Shown here: in pieces, positions 17,185-27,800 of the stretch
Position numbering within the stretch: the first letter of the stretch is position 1
Layout: each line of letters starts with the position of its first letter
NCBI GenBank assembly: GCA_964574985.1
Contig: CAZNPH010000022.1
Coordinates: 1-64,000 of the forward strand
Length of the DNA stretch: 64,000 bases
Origin: CAZNPH01 sp964574985
GTDB lineage: Bacteria; Bacteroidota; Bacteroidia; Bacteroidales; SM23-62
Reading direction: 5' to 3'
Notes under the pieces: model-generated
Database searches by the model: none
What the model saw: the letters and a program-made list of their open reading frames with translations, nothing else
What the model was told of the DNA's origin: nothing
Position numbers and translations under genes: made by a program

Positions 17185-18708
17185 ATGCCCATCATCAATT
17201 CAATAGTTTCCTGGTTGAACATCAAGAGGCTGCATCAAATCGACCTGTTCAGAAAATACCCTTTTGACGTACAGCATGAAGTCCTCCTGAAATTGATTGA
17301 AAAAGCGCAGGGAACCGAATTCGGGAAAAAATATGGTTTTTCAGGGATCAAAAGCATCCGGGATTATCAAAAAAAGGTTCCTGTCCTGAATTACGATGAT
17401 TACAAAGCATATATTGACCGTCTCCGCGAAGGGGAAAACAATCTATTATGGCCCACGGAGATCAAATGGTTTGCCAAATCCTCCGGAACAACAAGCGACA
17501 GAAGCAAATTCATTCCGGTAAGCCGGGAAGCCCTGGAGGACTGTCATTTCAGGGGAGGCAAAGATGTTATTGCCATATACACGGACAATCATCCGGATAC
17601 CGGTATTTTAAAAGGAAAGGGACTTACCCTGGGGGGTAGCCACAGCATCAACAACTTCAGCACCCGTTCTTATTATGGAGACCTTTCTGCGATCCTGATC
17701 GAAAACCTTCCATTCTGGGCGCACTTCATCAAAACCCCCAGTCAGGAAATCGCACTGATGGAGGAATGGGAGGAAAAACTCAAACAAATGACCCGGATTA
17801 CCGTAAAGGAAAATGTAACCAATATATCAGGGGTCCCCTCCTGGACACTGGTGCTTCTGAAATCAATCCTGGAATACACCGGCAAAAAGAACCTTTTTGA
17901 AATTTGGCCCAATCTGGAATTGTTTATCCACGGAGGAGTCAGCTTTACTCCATACATTGACCAGTTCAGAAAAATCCTTCCCTCCGGGCAAATGAATTAC
18001 ATGGAAGCATACAATGCCTCGGAAGGTTTTTTTGCCATTCAGGACAAGCCGGGACGCGATGACATGCTGCTGATGCTCGATTACGGCATCTTTTATGAAT
18101 TCATTCCCCTGGAGGACCTTGATAAGGACCATCCGGAAGCGGTGCCGCTGGAGGATGTCCAAACGGGAAAGAATTATGCCATGGTCATTTCCACCAACGG
18201 AGGGCTTTGGCGATACCTGATCGGCGACACGGTATATTTTACATCCGGAAATCCTTTCAAGATCAGAATATCGGGCCGGACCAAACATTTTATAAATGCT
18301 TTTGGCGAAGAGGTCATCATCGACAATGCGGAGAAAGCCCTGAAGATCGCATGTGAAAAAACCCGTTCGGTGGTAAGTGAATATACCGCTGCCCCTGTAT
18401 ACATGGACGGAAACCGGAAAGGCTCACACGAATGGATCATAGAATTCCAAAAGCAGCCAAAGGATATTGGTTATTTTACCACCGTTCTGGATCATGCGCT
18501 TTGTTCCATAAATTCAGACTATGAAGCCAAACGTTACAAGGGCATTACCCTGGACATGCCTCTGGTGCATTCCCTGCCCAATGGCGTATTCTATAAATGG
18601 CTGAAGGAAAAAGGCAAACTTGGCGGACAGAACAAGGTGCCCAGACTTTCCAACGACCGGAAATACGCGGATGAACTGCTACAGATATATAAAAAATACT
18701 TTGCATGA
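17185..18708 (+). CDS. GH3 family acyl-acid adenylating enzyme
   Basis: The 507-residue protein belongs to the GH3 branch of the ANL superfamily. Plant members conjugate auxin or jasmonate to amino acids; bacterial members are mostly uncharacterised. ATP-binding motif 1 is SSGTTSDRSK (residues 99-108), motif 2 is YNASEGFFA (about 275) and motif 3 is WRYLIGDTVYF (about 350). GRTKHFINAFGEEV is the hinge to the C-terminal domain. The substrate cannot be inferred. The stop overlaps the next start (ATGA), so the downstream hypothetical protein is translationally coupled and may share its pathway. Confidence 0.9.
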   Translation: MPIINSIVSWLNIKRLHQIDLFRKYPFDVQHEVLLKLIEKAQGTEFGKKYGFSGIKSIRDYQKKVPVLNYDDYKAYIDRLREGENNLLWPTEIKWFAKSSGTTSDRSKFIPVSREALEDCHFRGGKDVIAIYTDNHPDTGILKGKGLTLGGSHSINNFSTRSYYGDLSAILIENLPFWAHFIKTPSQEIALMEEWEEKLKQMTRITVKENVTNISGVPSWTLVLLKSILEYTGKKNLFEIWPNLELFIHGGVSFTPYIDQFRKILPSGQMNYMEAYNASEGFFAIQDKPGRDDMLLMLDYGIFYEFIPLEDLDKDHPEAVPLEDVQTGKNYAMVISTNGGLWRYLIGDTVYFTSGNPFKIRISGRTKHFINAFGEEVIIDNAEKALKIACEKTRSVVSEYTAAPVYMDGNRKGSHEWIIEFQKQPKDIGYFTTVLDHALCSINSDYEAKRYKGITLDMPLVHSLPNGVFYKWLKEKGKLGGQNKVPRLSNDRKYADELLQIYKKYFA

Positions 18709-19508
18709 CCCGGGGCGTTCTTCTGTGCATATTGTTTCTGCAGCTTCCTGTGCAGGGAGGCCTCTTCCGGGGAGATTCCTGGAAACAGACCGCTCAAATC
18801 CATATCCGGGGGAACAACCTTTATACAGATCCGCTCAGAAACGCATATGTCCTGGATGATGAACGGATCATCAAATTGGATGGAACACTTCAGGAACAGG
18901 ATGAATTTTCCAGTGCATTCCTGGGCAGGATATTTTCTGCAGATGTTTCGGATCCGCTCAGGATCCTTCTTTATTACAAGGACTATAACCAGATCCTGTT
19001 CATTGACCGCAACATGTCGGAAATCGGGAGTCCGGTCAGCCTGGATGAACTGGGACTTGTCCATGCGGAACCGGTATGCGCGAGCAGTACAGGGGGATTC
19101 TGGGTTTTTGACAATCTGAACGACCAGCTGAAGCATTACAACGCAGACCGTCAACTTGTCCAATCCTGCATCAGTCTTAACAACCTGTTTGAAAACTATC
19201 AAACCCCGGCCGGACTGACAGAGAAAAACCGCATGGTCTATTTAAGTGTTCCGGGGACGGGTGTTCTTGTTTTTGATGACTTCGGGAACTACCACACGCT
19301 TCTTCCCCTCAAGCAGGTCCGCAGATTCCAGGTCAGGGGAGAACAGCTCGTATATTGTTCCGGCAAGGAAATCAGAACCTACAACCTGCAAACCGGCAGG
19401 GAAAACTCTTTTTATATCCCGACAGAAAAAAAACCATTGGCAGCAGAACTCCGGGATGATTTCCTGTTCGTATTTACGGGAGAAACATTGCGGTTGTATA
19501 CCCGGTAA
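18705..19508 (+). CDS. Exported propeller-like protein of unknown function
   Basis: The 267-residue product has a short signal peptide (residues 1-18, RGVLLCILFLQLPVQG) and no other hydrophobic segment. The remainder has regular beta-rich repeats (RNAYVLDDERIIKLD, NQILFIDRNM, GGFWVFDNLNDQLKHYN, TGVLVFDDFG, GKEIRTYNLQTGRE) that suggest a single small beta-propeller. I know homologues only as conserved Bacteroidota hypotheticals. It overlaps the GH3-like gene by 4 bp and precedes a deoxynucleoside kinase by 99 bp. No function is assigned. Confidence 0.75.
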   Translation: MTRGVLLCILFLQLPVQGGLFRGDSWKQTAQIHIRGNNLYTDPLRNAYVLDDERIIKLDGTLQEQDEFSSAFLGRIFSADVSDPLRILLYYKDYNQILFIDRNMSEIGSPVSLDELGLVHAEPVCASSTGGFWVFDNLNDQLKHYNADRQLVQSCISLNNLFENYQTPAGLTEKNRMVYLSVPGTGVLVFDDFGNYHTLLPLKQVRRFQVRGEQLVYCSGKEIRTYNLQTGRENSFYIPTEKKPLAAELRDDFLFVFTGETLRLYTR

Positions 19509-19607
19509 ACATAACGGTTATTTAACGCATATACTTTTCCCGCTAACTGCACAGGAAGTTTTTTAATATTTTGTACATTCGCATAAGCCATTTCAATCAT
19601 TGCCATC

Positions 19608-20222
19608 ATGCATATTTCCGTTGCCGGGAATATTGGATCCGGAAAAACGACCCTTGCGACCCTGCTTGCCAAACATTACGGATGGGAACCCCGTTTCGAG
19701 GATGCGGAAGAAAATCCTTATCTCAATGATTTTTACCAGGACATGCAACGCTGGTCATTCAACCTTCAGATATATTTTCTGAACAGCCGGTTCAATCAGA
19801 TCCTTGACATCAAAAGATCCGGCAAGGATGTTATCCAGGACAGGACCATATATGAGGACGCCTACATATTCGCTCCCAATCTGCACTCCATGGGATTGAT
19901 GTCCACCAGGGATTTTGAAAATTATTTTACCCTGTTCAGCATGATCGATTCCCTGCTCGATCCCCCCGATCTGTTGATCTACCTGCGTGCTTCCATTCCT
20001 ACGCTGGTCAACCAGATCCAGAACAGGGGCAGGAAATTTGAAACCAGCATCCGGCTTGATTATCTGAAGAGGCTGAATGAAAGATATGAAGCATGGGTGG
20101 AATCATACAACCTGGGCAAACTGCTTATCGTAGACGCCGACAATTACAATTTTCCGGATAATCCGGACGACCTGAGCACAGTGATCGACAAGATCAATGC
20201 GGAAATACACGGACTATTCTGA
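19608..20222 (+). CDS. Deoxynucleoside kinase (dGK/dAK type)
   Basis: This enzyme phosphorylates deoxynucleosides, probably deoxyadenosine and/or deoxyguanosine, for salvage. The 204-residue protein shows the P-loop GNIGSGKTT (residues 7-15), the substrate acidic motif RFEDAEENPYLNDFYQD, QDRTIYEDAYIFA with the DR(T/S) pair, and a lid region RGRKFETSIRLDYLKRLNERYE. These match the DCK/DGK family. Specificity cannot be read from the sequence alone. It converges on the PfkB gene with a 35-bp gap. Confidence 0.92.
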   Translation: MHISVAGNIGSGKTTLATLLAKHYGWEPRFEDAEENPYLNDFYQDMQRWSFNLQIYFLNSRFNQILDIKRSGKDVIQDRTIYEDAYIFAPNLHSMGLMSTRDFENYFTLFSMIDSLLDPPDLLIYLRASIPTLVNQIQNRGRKFETSIRLDYLKRLNERYEAWVESYNLGKLLIVDADNYNFPDNPDDLSTVIDKINAEIHGLF

Positions 20223-20257
20223 GATTCCCCAGAATCAATTTTCAAATCAGGAATTTC

Positions 20258-21235
20258 CTATTTCAGTTCCAGTATGGCTTCCCGCAAAATATTCCATTGA
20301 TCCGGAGTCAGTTTGGCCCCGATGTTCCCAACCACCTTTCCGGCAAGCAGGGAACCCGTCTGTCCGCAAAAATCCAGTGGTAATCCGGCGGCCATTCCAT
20401 ACAAAAATCCCGCCGCATAGAGATCCCCTGCACCGGTTGTATCCACGGCACGGGCCTTGACTGCCGGTATGGCGTATACTTCATCTCCCCTTTGGACCAT
20501 CGATCCTTTCTCACCCATTTTTATCACCGCGATCCTGCAAATTTCCGCAAGCTCCTGCAGGGATCCTTCCGGATCCTTGCCTGTAAATGCCCGGACTTCA
20601 TCCTCGTTGGCAAAAACGATGTCCACATACTCTTTGATCAAGAAATGCAGATGGGTATAATGCTCTTCCACCACATTGTAACTGGCCATATCCAGTGAAA
20701 TGAACATATTACTGCTTCTGGCCATTTTGACCACTTTTTCGATCAGTTCCGGATTCTGTACCAGGTATCCTTCCACATGGATCATGTCATATCCTTCATA
20801 GATCTCAGGGACTATATCTTTATGCGATAAATCGACGGCAGACCCAAGATAAGTGGCAAATGTCCGTTCGGAATCCGGGCTGACCAGGGCAACGGCACGC
20901 CCGGTCTCTTCCGTTCCGTAGTATAAAAACGGGGCAATTGAATTTCCGGTCAATTCATTTTTGAAAAAATCCCCCAGCGAATCTTTTCCGATCTTCCCGA
21001 TAAAGCCTGTTTCAATCCCCAGCTGCGCGAGTCCGTGCACCGTATTCGCAGCAGATCCCCCGGAAGCCTGCTTCCTTTCCAGTTTGGCCGTATCCTGCAG
21101 CAACTGATTGGAAAACTCCCGGCTGACCAGTTGCATGCTGCCTTTCGGAAGGGCCAGTTCTTCAAGCAAACGATCCGACGGGAGCATGGTGATGACATCT
21201 ACCAGCGCGTTGCCGATTCCCAGTATTTTCCTCAT
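20258..21235 (-). CDS. PfkB-family kinase, adenosine-kinase-like
   Basis: The 325-residue protein belongs to the ribokinase/PfkB fold and phosphorylates a sugar or nucleoside with ATP. The N-terminal GIGNALVDVI, the GGSAANTVHGLAQLG motif and the C-terminal DTTGAGDLYAAGF signature with the catalytic Asp (about 267) are all present. The overall pattern is closest to the adenosine kinase branch. The frame opens six codons earlier, but the ATG at 21233-21235 has a near-perfect Shine-Dalgarno 7 nt upstream, so I use that start. The neighbouring deoxynucleoside kinase on the other strand makes a nucleoside-salvage role plausible. Confidence 0.9.
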   Translation of the reverse strand: MRKILGIGNALVDVITMLPSDRLLEELALPKGSMQLVSREFSNQLLQDTAKLERKQASGGSAANTVHGLAQLGIETGFIGKIGKDSLGDFFKNELTGNSIAPFLYYGTEETGRAVALVSPDSERTFATYLGSAVDLSHKDIVPEIYEGYDMIHVEGYLVQNPELIEKVVKMARSSNMFISLDMASYNVVEEHYTHLHFLIKEYVDIVFANEDEVRAFTGKDPEGSLQELAEICRIAVIKMGEKGSMVQRGDEVYAIPAVKARAVDTTGAGDLYAAGFLYGMAAGLPLDFCGQTGSLLAGKVVGNIGAKLTPDQWNILREAILELK

Positions 21236-21242
21236 GAAATAT

Positions 21243-21250
21243 ACCTCCTT
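21243..21250 (-). promoter_or_regulatory. Strong Shine-Dalgarno that fixes the PfkB-gene start
   Basis: On the minus strand this reads AAGGAGGT, 7 nt before ATG 21235. Strong SD sequences are uncommon in Bacteroidota, so the site is a useful start marker and may indicate high translation. Confidence 0.7.
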
Positions 21251-21270
21251 CAACTATTTGGGCAAATATA

Positions 21271-21301
21271 TTGGATAATTCACAGAATCCTCTTAATTTC
21301 G
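21271..21301 (+). promoter_or_regulatory. Candidate promoter of tRNA-Asn
   Basis: TTG (21271-21273), 20 nt, then TAATTTCG (21294-21301), one mismatch from TAnnTTTG. It ends 12 nt before the tRNA 5' end. Confidence 0.5.
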
Positions 21302-21313
21302 CAGGGCAAAAAT

Positions 21314-21387
21314 TCCTCAGTAGCTCAGCTGGTTAGAGCATCTGACTGTTAATCAGAGGGTCGCTGGTTCGAATCCAGCCTGGGGAG
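21314..21387 (+). tRNA. tRNA-Asn (anticodon GTT)
   Basis: A complete cloverleaf is readable. The acceptor TCCTCAG pairs with CTGGGGA and is followed by discriminator G73. The D-arm is GCTC/GAGC, the anticodon arm TCTGA/TCAGA with loop CTGTTAA (anticodon GTT), and the T-arm GCTGG/CCAGC with loop TTCGAAT. The CCA end is not encoded. Confidence 0.97.
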
Positions 21388-21407
21388 CCGGTAAAAAATC
21401 AAGCAGG

Positions 21408-21435
21408 GGCTGTCTTGAAAAAGGCAGCCTTTTTT
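21408..21435 (+). terminator. Rho-independent terminator after tRNA-Asn
   Basis: GGCTGTC (21408-21414) pairs with GGCAGCC (21423-21429), including one G-T, around an 8-nt loop, and is followed by six T. Confidence 0.75.
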
Positions 21436-21454
21436 CATTCTATATATCTCCCAA

Positions 21455-21660
21455 AAAATTCGAAGAAAGTTTTGAAGTGCTGTTTTTACCATTTGTGCAT
21501 AAAAAATTGATTGAATAAGGCATCTGCCAAAATTTTCAAAGAAAATTTTGAAATGCCGTTTCAATCGATTTTGGTATATGGAATAAAGACATCTATTAAT
21601 TTTCGAATAAAGTTTTGAAGTGCCGTTTTAATCAATACCGATGAATAAGGATTCCAGAGG
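21455..21660. repeat. Three tandem degenerate hairpin repeats of about 65-75 bp
   Basis: Three diverged units (about 21455-21531, 21532-21597, 21598-21660) share TTCRAA...TTTTGAARTGCYGTTT near the start and GAATAAGGCATCT-like sequence at the end. Each start is a short inverted repeat (TTCAAA/TTTGAA in the middle unit; TTCGAA with a wobble in the outer ones). The tract fills the space between the tRNA terminator and the adhesin promoter region. No ORF is supported here; its origin is unknown. Confidence 0.55.
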
Positions 21661-21872
21661 AAGTGCCTTGATTTATTTGTTTATTTGACCGGCTGTCTTT
21701 TCTCTTTGTACTCAGTATGAATAGCGAAAAAAAACATGATTTTATCAAAAAAAGTTGAAATAATCTTCTGACATGCTTAATTTGTACTGCTTTTCATCCC
21801 ATTTCATCCCAGCAGTAATGGGCAATTGGTAGATATTTTGCTTTTATCTGAAAAACAAAAAACCTCCATATT

Positions 21873-24800
21873 ATGAAATCATTCCCGTACTCCGTCAGGT
21901 CCGGTTGCCGGACAACTTTGACATTGATTTTATTTTTCGCTTTTTCCTGGCAGGTTTCCGGCCAGCTGACCGGAACCAAAACCATTGACCAGTCCGGCAC
22001 GGGCGATTATGTTTCCTTCACCGCCGCGGTGAATGCCCTGGAGTCCTAGGGCGTCGGCACGGGAGGGGTGATCTTCAGCGTGGCGGACGGAACCTACAAT
22101 GAACGGGTGCGTATAACCGAGATCGACGGGGCAAGCGCAAGCAATCCGATTACTTTCCAGTCCGCCAGCGACGACTCCGCCGCGGTCACGCTCACCTATG
22201 CCACTTCCGATGCATACAAAGGGACATTGATACTGGACAGCACGGACTACATCACCATCCGGAAGATCACCGTCCAGTCCACCGGCACAGAGTATCCGTG
22301 GGTTCTTCGCATAAACGAGACGGCGACCAACATCACCATCGAGAACTGCCAGTTCCTGGGATACAACACCACTTCATACTCTAACGAATATGCCGTGATC
22401 CGCTGCCATAACTATTATACCGAAAACATCATCATCAATAACAATTACGTTTCCAACGGCAGCTACGGCATTCATTTCGATGGTACTTCCACCTTATCCC
22501 CAGGCCTGCAGATCACCGGAAATACATTTACCGGCCAGAGTGAATACGGCATTTTCTGCAAAGAATTCGACGAACCCGTGATCAGGAACAATGTCATCCA
22601 CATGAACAATATAGGCCGTGGCATTTATTGTGAATATTGTGACAATGAAATGGAGATCAGCGGCAACAGGGTAAACGTTGAACCCGGATATTACGGGATC
22701 GCGATGTACAGATGTGACGGAGGTTCAGGGCCCGGACAGCAAGGCAATGTCTTCAACAATTACATCACCCTCCAGGGCGGCAGCACATCCTCCGGGATCA
22801 ACCTGTATGATTGCACTTATCAGAATATCTATCACAACAGCGTGTACCTGACCAGCAGCGCCACCGGGACCAGGGGGGCATTATATGTCGAAGGAACCTC
22901 TGGAAACCTGAATGTCAAAAACAACATATTTGCCAATCTCGGCGCGGGATATGCATTTTACGTAAGCGATCCGTCCGATATCACCGAATCGGATTACAAT
23001 GATATCTATTCCACGGGGAATTACGTTGGTTACTGGAACGGGTCCAAGGAAGAACTCGCCGATCTGCAGTCCGCCAGCGGCATGGATGCCAATTCGGTTT
23101 CTTTTGATCCGGTATTTGCTTCCGCCACCGATCTGCAACCCGGTTCATTCCGCATTGATGATCTGGGGACGGATGTCGGGGTGACCACCGATATAGACGG
23201 TGAAACACGCACAGCACCCGATATCGGGGCCCTGGAATTCACAGCAACCGGCACACCTTTTTCAGGGACCTATACCATCGGAGGCACAAGCCCTCATTTT
23301 GCCACTTTTTCCGAAGCAGTGGATTCCCTGAATGAGGTGGGCATTTCCGCTTCCGTAATATTCAACGTGAGGGACGGGGCTTATACAGAGCAGATCACCA
23401 TCTTCCCGGTTGCAGGAGCAGACGCAGGCAATACGGTCACATTCCAGTCCGAATCAGGGGATCAGTCTGCCGTGGAAATCTCCCATGCATCAGGGTCGGA
23501 AAACAATTACGTGGTCAAGCTTCAGGGAGCCGATTATGTTACCTTTAAAAATATGACCCTTTCGGCCACCGATCCCTCATATTCCGTTGTTTACCAATTG
23601 AAAGGAAACGCCAGTTATGACAGTCTGCTCAACTGCGTGATCAATGCCGACAATACAGGGACCACATACTATGCGGCCATACACAGCTATGGGCAGAACA
23701 TCAGCCATGTTGTGATCGCCAACAACCTGATCAGCGGCGGATACAACGGCATCACGATAAATTCTGACAATATTGCCAATCTTCCGGGCATTGAGATCAC
23801 AGGAAATGACATTTCCAATCAGAAAGGCAGTTATCCTGAAGGCATTTACCTCAGGTACCTGGATGCCCCGGTGGTCAGCAACAACACCATAGAAAATACG
23901 GCTGTACAGGATGATTATTACGGCATATATCTGCGGAATTGTCCCAATGATCTTGTGGTTGCCGGCAACCGGATCATTTCAAATAATGAAAACGGAGGGA
24001 TCAAACTATATGACTGCGTGGGAACAACCACCAAAAAGGGACTCGTTGCCAATAATTTCATTATGATCGGCGGCAGTTACTATGCTTTGGGCATTCATAT
24101 TGACAATTGTGATTACCAGAACATCTATCACAATTCCGTCCGGATCTCCAGCACCCACAACAGTTACGGAAGGGCCTTCTATAATGAAGGTACTTCACAA
24201 AACCTGGTGCTGAAAAACAACATTTTTTCCAATTTCGGCGGGGGATATGCGTTTTACGTAAGCGATCCGTCCGATATCACCGAATCTGATTACAACGATT
24301 TTTATTCCACGGGGAACTTCATTATATTCTGGGACGGGTCAAATTATTATGATTTTGAGGATTACCAGCTTGTTGCAAGTCCGAAAGATGCCAATTCGGT
24401 ATCTGCCAATCCTTCGTTCACCTCATCCACCGACCTGCATACCAGCAGCTCTTTCCTTGATAATGCCGCCACACCCGTTGGTTCTGTGACTGTGGACATA
24501 GACGGTGAAAGCAGGGACGGGACCACGCCGGATATCGGGGCCGATGAATTTGCCACGGCCACAGCGCCCATTGCCGGGGGAACCTATACCATCGGGGGCA
24601 CTTCTCCGGATTACGCTACATTCACCGATGCCGTGGATGACCTGAACAACCTGGGGATCGCCGGACCGGTCGTTTTCAATGTGCGGGACGACTCATACGA
24701 GGAACAGATCACCATCCTGGATGTGAACGGCGCGGACGAGACCAACACCATCACCTTCCAGTCCGAATCCGGGGATTCCTCGGCCGTGGAACTGACCTAT

Positions 24801-27800
24801 TCCGCCAATGCCAACTATAAATACGTGGTTGCCCTGAGGGGGACCGACTACATCACATTCAGGCAGATGACCTTTTCTGCCACCAGCACATCCTACTCCG
24901 TCGTATTTTTCATGAAAGGGGGATTGCAGGGGGTAACCATCGAGAACTGTGTGATCAACGGGAACGGAGTTTCGGGATATGAATACGACCAGTCCGTTTT
25001 CTATTCCTCCGACGCCATCATGACCGGTCTGACCATCCGGAACAACAGTATATCCGGAGGAAGGAGCGGGATATGGCTCAACTGCGACCAGAACAACTAC
25101 GCCACCGGAACCCTGGTTAAAAACAATACATTCAGCGGTCAATACTATAACGCCGTATACCTTGACCATCATGACGCCCCGGCTATTGAAAACAATCATA
25201 TTACCAATTCCAGCGGATCCGGGTATTTCTACGGGATACGTCTTCACCATTGTTCAAACGGATTGCTGGTTTCAGGGAACGACATATCTTCCACAGGTTC
25301 AAGAGGAGGGATCTACCTTTATTATTGTAACGGCACAATTTCCAAAAAAGGACTGGTAAAAAACAATTTTGCCCAAATCGGGGGTGGTTCATACGCGTAT
25401 GGTATACTGACCGAGCGTTCGGATTACCAGAGGATATACAACAACAGCGTGCGCATCACCAGCACGGATGCGGATGACGGACTGGCGTTCTACGATTATT
25501 CTTCAACAGAGATAGATGTCCGGAACAATATTTTCGCAAACATGGGTGGAGGATATGCCTATTATGTCAACCGTGCCACGGACATCGTGGCTTCCGATTA
25601 CAATGACCTTTTCACCACAGGCAATTACCTGGCCCGCTGGAACGGCAACCGGACCACCCTGGCAGAACTGCAGGCAGAAAGCGGGATGGATGCAAACTCA
25701 CTTTCGGTGAACCCTGTATTTGTTTCCGAAAGCGATATGCACACCACCAGTTCTTACCTGGACAGCGCGGGTACCGTTCTCGCGGAAGTCACGGTTGACA
25801 TTGACGGGGAGACCCGGCATGCCAACAAGCCGGACATCGGGGCCGATGAATTCACCGCCACCACATTTCCCCTGGCCGGCAATTACACCATCGGGGGTAC
25901 ATCGCCGGATTACACCACTTTTTCTGATGCGGTTGACGATCTGATAATGCTCGGCATTGAAGGTCCGGTCACTTTCAATGTGCGCCCGGGTACATATACC
26001 GAACAGTTTGAATTGTTTGACATTGCCGGGGCATCCGGAAGCGATACCATCGTATTCCAGTCCGAGTCCGGGGACTCCACCGGGGTGATCCTCACCCATG
26101 ACGCGGTGTCCTCCAGCGAAAACTACATCATCAAAATGAGCGGGACCGACTACATCACCTTCAGGAACATGACCCTGGCAGCCACTGACGCCACCTGGGG
26201 ACGGGTAATCCATTTCAACGGGAGCACCAACAACATCAACATCCTGAACAATGTGATCAGTACCGACAATGATGCATCTTCCAGTGTTATCCTTTCACCC
26301 AACGGCAATCTCACCAACAACATTCTGATCAAAAACAACCTGATCTCCGAGGGAGGTACGGCAATCAAAATGGACGGGAATGATACAGATCACTCCGAAG
26401 GGGTCCGCATCATCGGAAATACACTGAGAGACCAGTCCGACTATGGAATATACCTGCTTGACCAGGATGCACCTGAAGTAACCGGGAATGTCATCGAGGT
26501 TCACGAATACGGTTTCATTGGCATTTATTTTTATGACTGTGACGGTGAGATTGTCATTCGCGGAAACAAGTTTACCAACAACAACAATTCGACCGGGATC
26601 AGACTGGACTACTGCAATGGCACACTGGTCAGCCAGGGGCTGATCGCCAACAACTTTGCGGCCATTACCGGATCTTCCTATGCTTACGGTATCTACTTCC
26701 TCCATTCGGAATATCAGAACATATATTACAACACGGTAAACATTGCCAGCACATATTACAGTAACACCGGTAAAGAAGCCCTGTACATTAACGGCGGGGA
26801 TTACATCAACATCAAGAACAACATCTTTGCCAATACCAAAGGCGGTTATGCCTATTACATCAATTCCGCCGATGCTGTTGAATCCTCGGATTACAACAAC
26901 CTGTATTCCACCACCGACGTGGCCTACTGGGGCGGGGCCAAATCAACCCTGTCCGATCTGCAGACGGCCAGCAGCATGGATGAACATTCCAGGTCACTGG
27001 ATCCCAGGTTCAATGCCGAAACCGATTACAGGATCCTGCAGGCAGGAATGCATCAGGCGGCAACGCCGTTGACAGAAGTAACGGTTGACATCGCCGGCAG
27101 GGACAGGGATCCGGTAAACCCGGACATCGGGGCCATGGAATTCTATTGTGAAACACCCGATTTCGATGTGGAAGTACTGCCCACCTGTTTCGGGGACAGC
27201 ACGGTCTTCATAGACCATTCGACCAACATTGCCCTTGGCTCCACATACAACTGGGATTTCGACGGGGATTTCAATCCGGATTCCGTCACCACCGGGATGC
27301 CGGAAACCATGAAACACCGGTTTGAAACCACCGGTGAACATACGGTCAACTACATTGTTCAGCAAATCGCCGGATGCAACGACTATGTGGAAATAACCGT
27401 TGATATTTTGCCGCTTCCCGAGGTGACCCTGCATACCGAAGGGGCGTATTGCGGGAATGATGATGGCAGGGCCTGGATAAGCACAGCGGATGAGGACATG
27501 CCACTCACCTACAACTGGTCTACCGGATCCACAGATACCATCAGCCAGGATCTGGCCATCGGAACCTATACGGTGGCGGTTGCCGACACCAACAACTGCA
27601 TCAGCAACATCGAGGTCGAGATCGGCGACGCCATGCAGGTCACCGTCACCGAACTGAGTCCGTCTACCTGCGGACTCTGGGACGGGGAAGCCGTGGCCAC
27701 CATAACCGGGGGTGTTTCACCCTACGAATATGTCTGGTCGAACGGAGAAACCGCGGATACCAACAAATACCTTGCTCCCGGACTCCATTATGTGAATGTT

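Noticed and set aside
21349..21564. Minus-strand 71-codon frame ending in RLDSNQRPSD
   Set aside because: The end is the antisense translation of the tRNA-Asn gene, a well-known spurious protein signature.
21314..21660. Integrated element with att site at tRNA-Asn
   Set aside because: No integrase and no duplicated tRNA 3' end were found in the window.
22000..27150. CRISPR or satellite array in the repeat-rich adhesin region
   Set aside because: The repeats are approximately 1.3-kb coding units, not short identical repeats with unique spacers.
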